From Eudoraea sp. (GTDB lineage: Bacteria > Bacteroidota > Bacteroidia > Flavobacteriales > Flavobacteriaceae): a stretch of DNA of 17,704 nt. The stretch covers positions 1 through 17,704 of the forward strand of contig JABDQS010000230.1 in NCBI GenBank assembly GCA_013042125.1, given 5' to 3'. Position 1 is the stretch's first letter, and every line of letters begins with the position of its first letter. Shown piece by piece: positions 1 through 6,617 of the stretch. The position numbers and the translations under genes were made by a program. The notes under the pieces were generated by a model that had not been told where the DNA came from, searched no databases, and was given only the letters and a program-made list of their open reading frames with translations.

Positions 1-380
1 CATATGTAAATGAATTTACGGATCGGTTTGAAGAGGGTTTAGATACCCTGATCGGTGAAAGGGGTATTAAACTGTCAGGAGGGCAAAGACAACGTATTGC
101 TATTGCAAGGGCCATTTTAGCAGATCCGAGGGTTCTTATTCTGGATGAGGCTACCTCCAACCTAGATACTGAAAGTGAAGGACTCATTCAACAAAGTTTA
201 GCGGCATTGACAAAGGGAAGAACCACTTTTGTTATTGCCCACAGATTAAGCACTATTCGGCGTGCAGATCAAATATTGGTTATTGAAGAAGGGCGTATTG
301 TGGAGCATGGAAAACACGATGAGCTAATCGCAAAAGAAGGACGTTATTACAACCTTTTCACATACCAGGCCAGGATCTAA
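1..380 (+). CDS. ABC exporter, C-terminal part of ATP-binding domain (5' end outside window)
   Basis: This is the last ~125 residues of an ABC transporter of the fused exporter type (MsbA/lipid or multidrug exporter family). The reading frame begins with the codon at base 3 and ends at a TAA at 378-380. The signature motif SGGQRQR starts at base 75, followed by Walker [10 protein letters not shown], the D-loop and the switch histidine in VIAHRLST. The end, with [14 protein letters not shown] and a short tail after YYNLF, is typical of half-transporters with an N-terminal membrane domain and a C-terminal nucleotide-binding domain. Walker A and the membrane domain lie upstream of the window. 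The substrate cannot be told from this fragment. It converges on the NifU-like gene, with about 50 bases between the stops. Confidence 0.93.
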   Translation, partial: YVNEFTDRFEEGLDTLIGERGIKLSGGQRQRIAIARAILADPRVLILDEATSNLDTESEGLIQQSLAALTKGRTTFVIAHRLSTIRRADQILVIEEGRIVEHGKHDELIAKEGRYYNLFTYQARI

Positions 381-395
381 GGTAAACGTGTGATA

Positions 396-457
396 CTGAA
401 GGAGATTCTTCAGAAAGCAATAGAACAAATTATTCAATATTGATAACCTGTTCTATT
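396..457. terminator. Two weak hairpins between converging genes
   Basis: Between the ABC stop (380) and the NifU stop (430-432) there are two inverted repeats. One is CTGAAG 396-401 paired with CTTCAG 408-413 around a 6-base loop. The other is AATAGAACA 419-427 paired with TGTTCTATT 449-457, whose 21-base loop contains the palindrome TCAATATTGA; it overlaps the 3' end of the NifU gene. Neither is followed by a clear T-run, so a terminator role is inferred only from the convergent position. Confidence 0.25.
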
Positions 458-669
458 TGAGGTACGTGCTTTTTAATGGTCATTTCCACACCACTTTTCA
501 AGGTCATCTGATTAACGCTACAGCCAACACAATTGCCTTCCAACCGCACTTTTACTGATTTGTCGTTTTCAATAGAAACCAGCGAAATATCGCCGCCGTC
601 ACTTTGTAAAAAGGGACGAATTTCATCCAGTGCTATTTCCACTTTTTTTCGTAGTTCCTCTGAAGTCAT
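430..669 (-). CDS. NifU-like C-terminal-domain protein (Fe-S scaffold/carrier)
   Basis: This 79-residue protein is essentially one NifU C-terminal (Nfu) domain, the module that binds a 4Fe-4S cluster between two subunits and hands it to apo-proteins. The cluster motif is visible as GNCVGC with Cys47 and Cys50, after the conserved IRPFLQSDGGD segment near residues 18-27. It has no N-terminal A-type domain as in E. coli NfuA and no IscU-like domain as in full NifU. Its ATG overlaps the mrp stop codon by one base (TAATG), so the two are translationally coupled and probably work together in cytosolic Fe-S assembly. The family call is firm; the target proteins are unknown. Confidence 0.93.
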   Translation of the reverse strand: MTSEELRKKVEIALDEIRPFLQSDGGDISLVSIENDKSVKVRLEGNCVGCSVNQMTLKSGVEMTIKKHVPQIEQVINIE

Positions 670-1811
670 TATACTTTCTTTTTAACCGCAGCGCATCCAG
701 CCATGGTGGTAATCTTTATAGCCTCGGTAGGCGGTAAACTTTTATTTCTCCGTACAAGTTCCTGAACCACATTTTTGGTCATCTCCTGGAAAGCCGTTTC
801 CAGGACGGTACCAGTTTGCATGGCAGCAGGCCTGCCAGCATCTCCTGCTTCCCGTATACTTTGAACCAGGGGTATTTCTCCCAATAGAGGCACGCCCATA
901 TCTTCTGCAAGATGTTTAGCGCCTTCTTTGCCAAAAATATAATATTTGTTGTCCGGTAATTCCTCTGGTGTAAAATAGGCCATATTTTCCACGATACCCA
1001 GTACAGGTACATTGATCGCCTCTTGTTCGAACATGGCTACACCCTTACGGGCATCTGCTAATGCGATTTCCTGAGGGGTACTTACCACTACAGCTCCAGT
1101 AATCGGCAATGATTGCATAATACTGAGATGGATATCCCCGGTTCCCGGAGGAAGATCTATGAGCATAAAATCTAATTCTCCCCAATGGGCATCAAAGATC
1201 ATCTGGTTCAGGGCCTTTGCAGCCATCGGTCCCCTCCATACAACCGCTTGGCTTGGTTGTGTAAAAAATCCTATGGATAATATTTTAAGTCCGTAATTTT
1301 CAACCGGTTTCATTTTTGATTTTCCATCTACTTCAACAGCTAGTGGCTTTTCCATGGCCACATCGAACATAATAGGGATGGAAGGGCCATAGATATCGGC
1401 GTCAAGAATACCCACTTTAAAACCCATTTTTGATAGGGCTACTGCCAGGTTGGCTGTGATAGTAGATTTTCCTACCCCTCCTTTTCCGGAAGCAACCGCG
1501 ATGATATTTTGAATGCCGGGAATGGGTTTACCTTTAATTTCATTCACCTTGGACTGAGTAGCAGCTTCTACTTGTAGGTTTACCGTAATCTTCGCCTTCT
1601 CATAGACCTTCCTGTGAATAGTTTGAAGAATGGAAACCTCTGCTTTTTTTCGAGCTTGTAAACTCGGGTTCCTGATGACAATATCCACCACGACCTCATC
1701 TCCAAAGATCTGTATATTCTTTACGGCACCGCTTTCTACCATATTCTGTCCTTCACCGGGTACAGAGATGGTTTGAAGTGCTTCTAAAATGTCGTTTTTA
1801 TTTAATTTCAT
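669..1811 (-). CDS. mrp: Mrp/ApbC-family P-loop ATPase (Fe-S cluster carrier family)
   Basis: This 380-residue protein has an N-terminal MIP18/DUF59 domain (about residues 1-85) followed by a Mrp/NBP35 ATPase domain. The deviant Walker A is GKGGVGKST at 109-117, with the DADIYGPSIP motif and LIDLPPGTGD further on. The family carries or assembles Fe-S clusters using a CxxC in the ATPase domain. Here the matching segment reads ENMAYFTPEELPDNKYYIFG and has no cysteine; the only Cys in the whole protein is Cys373, close to the C-terminus. My recollection is that Bacteroidota Mrp proteins often share this. The NifU-like gene follows with a one-base overlap. A TAnnTTTG box lies about 40 bases upstream of the ATG. 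Domain assignment is sure; cluster-carrier chemistry is less so because the CxxC is missing. Confidence 0.93.
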   Translation of the reverse strand: MKLNKNDILEALQTISVPGEGQNMVESGAVKNIQIFGDEVVVDIVIRNPSLQARKKAEVSILQTIHRKVYEKAKITVNLQVEAATQSKVNEIKGKPIPGIQNIIAVASGKGGVGKSTITANLAVALSKMGFKVGILDADIYGPSIPIMFDVAMEKPLAVEVDGKSKMKPVENYGLKILSIGFFTQPSQAVVWRGPMAAKALNQMIFDAHWGELDFMLIDLPPGTGDIHLSIMQSLPITGAVVVSTPQEIALADARKGVAMFEQEAINVPVLGIVENMAYFTPEELPDNKYYIFGKEGAKHLAEDMGVPLLGEIPLVQSIREAGDAGRPAAMQTGTVLETAFQEMTKNVVQELVRRNKSLPPTEAIKITTMAGCAAVKKKV

Positions 1812-1852
1812 CAGGAAATGCCCTAAGGTTAATGTAAAATGATTCTAAACAT

Positions 1853-1860
1853 CAAAGATA
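1853..1860 (-). promoter_or_regulatory. Putative -7 box upstream of mrp
   Basis: The - strand reads TATCTTTG, a full match to the Bacteroidota -7 consensus TAnnTTTG, leaving a leader of roughly 35 bases before the mrp ATG. No TTG is seen at the expected -33 distance. It lies in the 146-base gap between mrp and the alkyltransferase-like gene, in which I see nothing else clear. Confidence 0.45.
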
Positions 1861-1957
1861 GGACTTCATGCTGAGATTTGGAAAGATCTGAATGGAAATG
1901 ACTTATAGGATCATACCCCTGGTTTATTGATAATCCGACCCCTAATTAAGCAACATT

Positions 1958-2302
1958 CTATAATGGTTCACCAAGTTCTTTCAAGGGATCCCAATAGTGC
2001 TTTTTAAAATCGAGGATCTGATCATTCCTAACTAAGATTCCTTCATTTTCCAGCAATTGTTGCATTAGTTGAGTGCCTTGAAAATGATGTTTGCCTGTAA
2101 GCAAACCATTTCTGTTGACGACACGGTGTGCAGGAACTGTTTCACGGTCCCCAACATTATTCATGGCCCAACCTACCACCCGGGCACTTCTTGCTGAACC
2201 GAGATATCTGGCAATTGCCCCATAGGAGGTAACCCGGCCATATGGCACTTGTTTCACAATTTCATAGACCTTTTCAAAAAAGTGTTCTTTTTTATAATCC
2301 AT
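1958..2302 (-). CDS. Alkyltransferase-like (MGMT-fold) DNA-binding protein, catalytic Cys replaced by Ala
   Basis: This 114-residue protein matches the DNA-binding domain of O6-alkylguanine-DNA alkyltransferase. The helix-turn-helix region with SYGAIARYLGSARSARVVG (about 26-44) and the NRNG loop are present. The active-site motif PCHR reads PAHR (57-60), so the alkyl-accepting cysteine is absent. Such alkyltransferase-like (ATL) proteins, usually PWHR and in some cases Ala, are known to bind O6-alkylguanine lesions and channel them to nucleotide excision repair without removing the alkyl group. By that precedent this is a lesion-flagging protein rather than a repair enzyme. It is the last gene of the trmB-LysE-ATL cluster and overlaps the LysE-family gene by 11 bases. 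Confidence 0.9.
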   Translation of the reverse strand: MDYKKEHFFEKVYEIVKQVPYGRVTSYGAIARYLGSARSARVVGWAMNNVGDRETVPAHRVVNRNGLLTGKHHFQGTQLMQQLLENEGILVRNDQILDFKKHYWDPLKELGEPL

Positions 2303-2933
2303 GGTTCCTGTAAAATAAACGAATAACCGTGATGATCAATAAAATAACCATAAGAACACTTAGAACATAATTGGAGCTCTTAGAGAAATTTTTGGTTTTT
2401 AATTCCAACTTATTAAAATAGAAGGTGTACAAATAGAGGACCGTAAAAGTACCACTGCCAGCTGCCAGAATAAAGGTAGCAATATCCCATATCTGGAATT
2501 TGATCCAGCCCGATGCATTCCACATTACGTTCAGTCCACTGTAATAAGGGATCGTCAATAAATTGAGAGCTGCCAATAGCATCCCTTTAAAGAAGCTATT
2601 CTTTTTACTCATTTTTACTATCCGAATCTTATTCGGCTTTATTTTCTTGGCCATTATAAAGAAGTAGGCAGCAAAGAAGGCAAAGATCCCAAGTGCTATT
2701 TTCATTAATAGATCTATGATCTCAGGATTATTGTAAAGAAATTTTGAAATGAGCACTGCAATATAGGCTTGCATCATGATCATTGTAGAAACTCCAAGGC
2801 TAAAAATAATGCCATTATTCTTGCCTTTTTCCACACTCGTTTTAGCAGCATTCATATTCAGGAGCCCGGGTGGAACCGTAGCCATAAAGGCTGCCGAAAA
2901 GGTCACAAAAAATAGAATGAGTAGATGGGTCAT
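2292..2933 (-). CDS. LysE-family membrane transporter-like protein
   Basis: A 213-residue integral membrane protein that opens with a hydrophobic segment followed by the PPGLLNMNAAK stretch typical of the LysE/RhtB exporter superfamily. About six membrane segments can be drawn (near residues 3-24, 38-61, 69-92, 110-130, 140-165 and 186-207), with a basic loop rich in Lys/Arg around 93-110. Family members export amino acids and other small metabolites across the inner membrane; no substrate can be assigned here. The ATG overlaps the trmB stop by four bases (ATGA) and the 3' end overlaps the ATL gene, so it belongs to the same transcript. Confidence 0.8.
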   Translation of the reverse strand: MTHLLILFFVTFSAAFMATVPPGLLNMNAAKTSVEKGKNNGIIFSLGVSTMIMMQAYIAVLISKFLYNNPEIIDLLMKIALGIFAFFAAYFFIMAKKIKPNKIRIVKMSKKNSFFKGMLLAALNLLTIPYYSGLNVMWNASGWIKFQIWDIATFILAAGSGTFTVLYLYTFYFNKLELKTKNFSKSSNYVLSVLMVILLIITVIRLFYRNHGL

Positions 2934-3607
2934 ACAGCTGCGATCCTGAATTTCAAATAGGTAATTGGTTTTCCTCTCTCAAGATACTGATTTTCATAAA
3001 AGGTCTGTATCTCCAGAACTTCCTTTGGGCTACCTTCATTTCTGTAGACATCATGATTGGCGTAAAGAATCTCAAATCCCAGGCCTTGTAGAAGTCCTAA
3101 GGTGTAACCATGCATAAATTCACTATCTGTTTTTAGGTGAACTATCCCGTTTTTTTTAAGAATGCTCTTATATTTCTCCAAAAATTCAATATTGGTTAGT
3201 CGGTGCTTGGTTCGTTTGTATTTTATTTGTGGATCAGGGAAGGTGAGCCATATTTCCGACACTTCATCTGGCGCAAAAAGTTTATCGATCAACGATATTT
3301 GCGTTCTTAAAAAGGCTACATTCTTCTGGGAATTCTCCAGGGCCGTCTTAGCACCTCGCCATAAGCGGGCCCCTTTAATGTCTATTCCTATAAAATTCTT
3401 ATCAGGATATAGTTTTGCCAATCCAATAGTGTATTCTCCTTTTCCACAACCAAGCTCAAGAACTATGGGATTTGTATTTCCGAAAAATGATGCCCACTTA
3501 CCCTTTAAGGAAAAAGTGCCGGCAAGCACGTCATCCCTTCGAGGTTGGACGACATTCTCAAAGGTCTCGTTCTCCTTAAATCGTTTTAATTTGTTTTTAC
3601 TCCCCAC
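2930..3607 (-). CDS. trmB: tRNA (guanine-N7-)-methyltransferase TrmB
   Basis: TrmB methylates G46 in the tRNA variable loop to m7G using S-adenosylmethionine. The 225-residue protein shows the SAM-binding loop LELGCGKGEYT (50-60), the acidic residue in FIGIDIKGAR, and the family motif FPDPQIKYKRTKHRL, the Bacteroidota version of the proteobacterial FPDPWxKxRHxKRR. The start is a GTG at 3607-3605: an in-frame TGA lies just upstream, and the GSKNKLKRF N-terminus is characteristic of the flavobacterial proteins as I remember them. A perfect -7 box sits about 25 bases upstream, so it can be transcribed apart from the kinase gene. It starts a tightly overlapped cluster with the LysE and ATL genes; no functional link among the three is evident. 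Confidence 0.95.
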   Translation of the reverse strand: MGSKNKLKRFKENETFENVVQPRRDDVLAGTFSLKGKWASFFGNTNPIVLELGCGKGEYTIGLAKLYPDKNFIGIDIKGARLWRGAKTALENSQKNVAFLRTQISLIDKLFAPDEVSEIWLTFPDPQIKYKRTKHRLTNIEFLEKYKSILKKNGIVHLKTDSEFMHGYTLGLLQGLGFEILYANHDVYRNEGSPKEVLEIQTFYENQYLERGKPITYLKFRIAAV

Positions 3608-3631
3608 TGAGGTTCAGGAATTGGTTCAACA

Positions 3632-3639
3632 CAAAGCTA
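3632..3639 (-). promoter_or_regulatory. Putative -7 box of trmB
   Basis: The - strand reads TAGCTTTG (TAnnTTTG consensus) in the 57-base gap between the kinase stop and the trmB GTG, giving a leader of about 18-20 bases. No TTG at the -33 spacing. It suggests that trmB, LysE and ATL form their own transcription unit. Confidence 0.45.
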
Positions 3640-3664
3640 AGGATTTAGTAAGATGAGGGGTAAA

Positions 3665-4723
3665 TTAGGCCGACTGTTTCTTCGATTTTTCAAGAGTGAA
3701 TGAAAATTCAGATCCTACCTCCTCCGCACTTTCAACGTAGATCTTTTCACCGTGGGCCTCAATTATGTGTTTAACGATTGATAGACCCAGACCAGATCCT
3801 CCTTCTTTTCTACTTCCACTTTTATCGATCCTGTAAAATCTTTCAAAGATCCTTTGTAAATGTGATTCGGAAATTCCTTCCCCATTATCTGTTACGCGAA
3901 CAATGACTTTATTCTTGATAAGGTTTTCAACACTGATCTCTGTAGTGCCATCCGGAAGACCATATTTTATGGAGTTAACGACCAAATTCGTAATTACTTG
4001 CTGAATCTTGTCACGATCTGCCCAGACATAAATTGGGGTATTGTAGTCCATGTCGAAAGTGAGACTAATATTCCTTTTGCTGGCTTTCATTTCTAAAAGA
4101 TCAAAGACATTCCTGATAAGTTCAATGATATCAAAACTGCTTAGATCCAAACTCAGATCGCCAACTTCTAACTTGGTTATAAGATCAAGATCTTTTACGA
4201 TGTAGATAAGTCGTTCTACGCCTTTATTAGCCCTCTGAAGATATTTTTTTCTAACTTTTTTGTCTTCCATGGCTCCGTCCAGTAGTGTAAGAAGGTAGCC
4301 CTGAACAGTGAATAGGGGTGTCTTGAGTTCGTGAGATACATTTCCCAAAAAATCCTTCCTGTACTCTTCCCGTATCTTCAGAGTATCGATCTCGATTCGT
4401 TTGTCTTTTGCAAACTTCTCTATTTCTTCAGTAAGTGTGGCCATGTCTGTGGTAATTGGCCCTGACGCAAAAGAAGTTGATTCTAGAAGGGTTACATCGT
4501 CGTATATTTTTTTGATACGTCGATAGATAAATTTTTCTACCCTAATTTGAATAATGATAAAAGAAATACCAAAGATCAGAAGTGCAATTAAGATAATGAA
4601 TGGCCAAAATTCCCAAAGCTCTGCAAGGTAAGCAGCTCCCAGAATGAAAAGTGTGAGGATAACCGATATATACAAGGATGATTTGAAAGCAAACTTATAG
4701 GATTTCCTTAGTTCAATGGCCAT
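3665..4723 (-). CDS. PhoR-like sensor histidine kinase with minimal sensor loop
   Basis: A 352-residue inner-membrane histidine kinase. Two membrane helices lie close together (about 15-35 and 39-60) with only a few residues between them, so there is virtually no periplasmic sensor domain. A ~60-residue linker leads to the phosphoacceptor motif FLGNVSHELKTP with His131. The ATPase domain shows the N box (TNLVVNSIKYG), G1 (VTDNGEGIS), F box (ERFYRIDKS) and G2 (GGSGLGLSIVKHI). It is closest to the PhoR class, but the phosphate role is not shown by the sequence. The ATG overlaps the regulator stop by one base (TAATG), so the pair is surely cognate. With no extracellular domain it may sense membrane state or a membrane partner. 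Confidence 0.92.
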   Translation of the reverse strand: MAIELRKSYKFAFKSSLYISVILTLFILGAAYLAELWEFWPFIILIALLIFGISFIIIQIRVEKFIYRRIKKIYDDVTLLESTSFASGPITTDMATLTEEIEKFAKDKRIEIDTLKIREEYRKDFLGNVSHELKTPLFTVQGYLLTLLDGAMEDKKVRKKYLQRANKGVERLIYIVKDLDLITKLEVGDLSLDLSSFDIIELIRNVFDLLEMKASKRNISLTFDMDYNTPIYVWADRDKIQQVITNLVVNSIKYGLPDGTTEISVENLIKNKVIVRVTDNGEGISESHLQRIFERFYRIDKSGSRKEGGSGLGLSIVKHIIEAHGEKIYVESAEEVGSEFSFTLEKSKKQSA

Positions 4724-5409
4724 TACAATACAAACTTATAGCCCACACCCTTAACAGTTTTGAAATGGTGATCGCCAATCTTTTCTCGTAATTTTCGTAT
4801 ATGAACATCTATAGTGCGGCCCCCAACAACCACTTCCTGCCCCCATACCTTATCCAGAATAACCTCTCGCTTAAATACCTTATCTGGTTTTGAGGTTAAA
4901 AGAGATAATAATTCGAATTCCTTTCGGGGTAGAATAATTTCTTTTCCATTGTTCACCACCTTGTATTCTTCTCTATTGATGACAATGTTACCAACTTTCT
5001 TGATCTCCAACTGCGGTTCTTCGGATTCTTTAAGTCGTCTTAACAATGCTTTTACCTTACTCATCAAAACCTTGGGTTTTACTGGTTTGGTAATATAATC
5101 ATCTGCCCCGGCATCGAAACCGGCCAATTGAGAATAGTCTTCTCCTCTGGCAGTAAGAAATGTTATGATAGTATCCTGGAGCCCTTCTATTTTTCGAATT
5201 TTTTCACAGGCTTCAATTCCATCCATCTCAGGCATCATAACATCTAAAATGATCAGATGAGGCTTTTTTTTCTTCGCTTTCTCCACCCCTTCCATTCCAT
5301 TTTTTGCGGTAGATACTTTGTAACCTTCTGAAGTTAAATTATACTTCAAAATCTCCAGGATATCTGGCTCATCATCAACCAGGAGAATTCGGATGTCTTG
5401 CTTCTTCAT
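4723..5409 (-). CDS. OmpR/PhoB-type response regulator
   Basis: A 228-residue regulator with a receiver domain (about 5-120) and a winged-helix DNA-binding domain (about 130-228). The acidic pocket is VDDEPD near 11-16, the phosphorylated aspartate is Asp56 in LIILDVMMPEMDG, and the conserved lysine lies in DYITKPVKPK. The C-terminal part has the PRKEFELLSLL and GRTIDVHIRKLREKIG elements of the OmpR family. It is the first gene of the two-component operon and faces the T9SS mini-proteins across a 298-base divergent region. PhoB, or a general envelope regulator, is possible; no Pho box could be recognised nearby. Confidence 0.94.
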   Translation of the reverse strand: MKKQDIRILLVDDEPDILEILKYNLTSEGYKVSTAKNGMEGVEKAKKKKPHLIILDVMMPEMDGIEACEKIRKIEGLQDTIITFLTARGEDYSQLAGFDAGADDYITKPVKPKVLMSKVKALLRRLKESEEPQLEIKKVGNIVINREEYKVVNNGKEIILPRKEFELLSLLTSKPDKVFKREVILDKVWGQEVVVGGRTIDVHIRKLREKIGDHHFKTVKGVGYKFVL

Positions 5410-5433
5410 CGGTTACATATTTAGTGATCCTTT

Positions 5434-5441
5434 CAAAAGTA
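5434..5441 (-). promoter_or_regulatory. Putative -7 box of the two-component operon
   Basis: The - strand reads TACTTTTG, a full TAnnTTTG match, about 25 bases upstream of the regulator ATG. No TTG at -33. Confidence 0.45.
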
Positions 5442-5672
5442 TAAATAAATAGGAGACTCCTTGAGTACATCCTCCTGAATTAACGAACATAACAATTTTA
5501 TAACATAGGTCTGGATTCCCCAAGGACCTTTGGAAGATACTTTTTTAAGCAGATTTCACAAAAAACATTCAAAAAATAGAATGATTGATGCTTTATATGT
5601 TAATAAAGATGCATTTCATCGATTTTCTTAACCTGAATAGACCTTCTGAGGACTTTGAATTATTAAAACAAG

Positions 5673-5680
5673 TATATTTG
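5673..5680 (+). promoter_or_regulatory. Putative promoter of first T9SS mini-protein gene
   Basis: TATATTTG matches TAnnTTTG and lies 27 bases before the ATG at 5708. A TTG at 5655-5657 is present, but the spacer is only 15 bases, shorter than the usual -33/-7 distance. Its place inside the upstream extension of the frame supports the 5708 start. Confidence 0.45.
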
Positions 5681-5707
5681 TTTACAGATTTCTGTAACCC
5701 CTTCTGT

Positions 5708-6019
5708 ATGAAGCACTTCTACCTACTTGCTTTTTTATTGGTTTTCTCCACCGGACTTGCACAGGATAAGCAGGGTAATCCGGGAGACATTGCCGGTTTT
5801 ACCTTGTATCCCAACCCTGTTGTTAGCGGTAAAGTTTATATTGAGACCGAGGCCAATGCCCCCAAAAAAGTATTGATCTTTGATGTTCTAGGTACTTTGG
5901 TCATTGAAACAACCATTCTGGGTAAAGAACTCAATTTATCTGAACTGGATGCCGGGGTATATGTGCTGCGAGTTTTCGAAAAAAACAAGGTAGCCACTCG
6001 TAAACTGATTATAAAATAG
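5708..6019 (+). CDS. Mini-protein: signal peptide plus T9SS type A sorting domain, no cargo
   Basis: A 103-residue protein. Residues 1-19 form a Sec signal peptide ending in GLAQ, with cleavage likely after the Ala or Gln. A short polar linker follows (DKQGNPGDIAG), and the rest, from about residue 31, is a complete T9SS type A C-terminal domain: FTLYPNPV, a central FDVLGTLV, then LNLSELDAGVYVLRV and a TRKLIIK end. In the usual proteins this domain is attached to a large secreted enzyme or adhesin and directs it through the T9SS to the cell surface; here there is no passenger. ATG 5708 was chosen because it opens the signal peptide and follows a -7 box. It is paralogous to the next gene. The family is clear; the job of a cargo-less sorting domain is unknown. 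Confidence 0.88.
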   Translation: MKHFYLLAFLLVFSTGLAQDKQGNPGDIAGFTLYPNPVVSGKVYIETEANAPKKVLIFDVLGTLVIETTILGKELNLSELDAGVYVLRVFEKNKVATRKLIIK

Positions 6020-6210
6020 TTTCAATCTCCATAAGTTAACCGCTCAGTATCTCCATATTTGTAAATTGTTTCTATCGATGAAAAGATTAATTTTATCGAC
6101 AAAATACATTCTATAAAATTTTCACCTACAAATTCATTTAGTTCACAACAAATTCTATGTATTCCTGAGGCCTTGACCTATTTTTAAGTATTGATCCCAA
6201 ATCAATATTG
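6020..6210. other. AT-rich spacer between the two mini-protein genes
   Basis: This 191-base spacer holds no gene and no convincing terminator. The word TATCGA occurs at about 6074 and 6097. A 7/8 match to the -7 consensus, TATTTTTA at 6179-6186, lies 25 bases before the second mini-protein ATG and could give it its own promoter. Confidence 0.35.
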
Positions 6211-6534
6211 ATGAAAATACTCTACTTAACCTCTTTTTTGTTCATTTCTGTATTGGGTTTTGCGCAGGACAAAGCTTCCTCGCCTTCCACCTTTTCACCG
6301 GAGATCCCCAATTTTAAATTATACCCTAATCCTGTTTACGGTGATGCTGTGTATATTACCTCAGATTTCAATGATATCAAGATCATTACTGTCTACGACG
6401 TTTTGGGTGAAGTGGTCCTTACAGATAGAATCTCAACAAATACTCTGAACATTTCTCAATTGGTTCCCGGAGTGTATGTCTTGCAGGTAACGGAAAGGCA
6501 AAAAGTCATGACCCGGAAATTGGTTGTTAAATAA
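6211..6534 (+). CDS. Second mini-protein: signal peptide plus T9SS type A sorting domain
   Basis: A 107-residue paralogue of the preceding gene with the same plan. The signal peptide is about residues 1-19, ending GFAQ; a ~16-residue Ser/Pro-rich linker follows; then a sorting domain with FKLYPNPV, VYDVLGEVV, LNISQLVPGVYVLQV and a TRKLVVK end. The shared anchors AQDK, LYPNPV, DVLG, GVYVL and TRKL show common descent by duplication, but the sequences have diverged strongly in between, which argues for an old duplication kept by selection. The ATG at 6211 is preferred over the TTG at 6208 immediately before it. The LuxE-like gene follows after 83 bases. Function unknown; export to the surface through the T9SS is the expected fate. 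Confidence 0.87.
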   Translation: MKILYLTSFLFISVLGFAQDKASSPSTFSPEIPNFKLYPNPVYGDAVYITSDFNDIKIITVYDVLGEVVLTDRISTNTLNISQLVPGVYVLQVTERQKVMTRKLVVK

Positions 6535-6592
6535 AGTACCTATACTACCTTACTCAATTAAACGGCCTTCCCCAATGGGTTCTTATTTTACC

Positions 6593-6600
6593 TATTTTTG
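6593..6600 (+). promoter_or_regulatory. Putative -7 box of the LuxE-like gene
   Basis: TATTTTTG is a full match to TAnnTTTG, 18 bases before the ATG at 6618, leaving a leader of only about 10 bases. No TTG at the -33 position. Confidence 0.45.
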
Positions 6601-6617
6601 CAGGAGTACATTTCCCA

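Larger units (their letters stand above)
5410..5707. other. Divergent intergenic region between regulator and first T9SS mini-protein
   Basis: This 298-base AT-rich region separates two divergent genes. It holds a - strand TAnnTTTG box near the regulator and a + strand one near the mini-protein gene. A small imperfect hairpin (CCAAGG...CCTTTGG, about 5518-5533) and the repeated word AACATA/AACATAG around 5485-5507 are the only other structures I see. The open frame that continues upstream of 5708 to 5585 has no coding character, and the + strand promoter box lies inside it. Confidence 0.4.

Noticed and set aside
3162..3656. Open frame of 164 codons on the + strand opposite trmB
   Set aside because: It lies antisense to a well-conserved trmB and its translation has no recognisable domain; a shadow frame.
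5585..5707. Upstream extension of the first T9SS mini-protein frame
   Set aside because: The added 41 residues have no signal peptide or family likeness, and a -7 box lies inside; the protein from 5708 starts with a proper signal peptide.
6060..6110. TATCGA-containing near-inverted repeat between the mini-protein genes
   Set aside because: Imperfect and AT-rich; no stable stem and no T-run, so neither an operator nor a terminator can be claimed.
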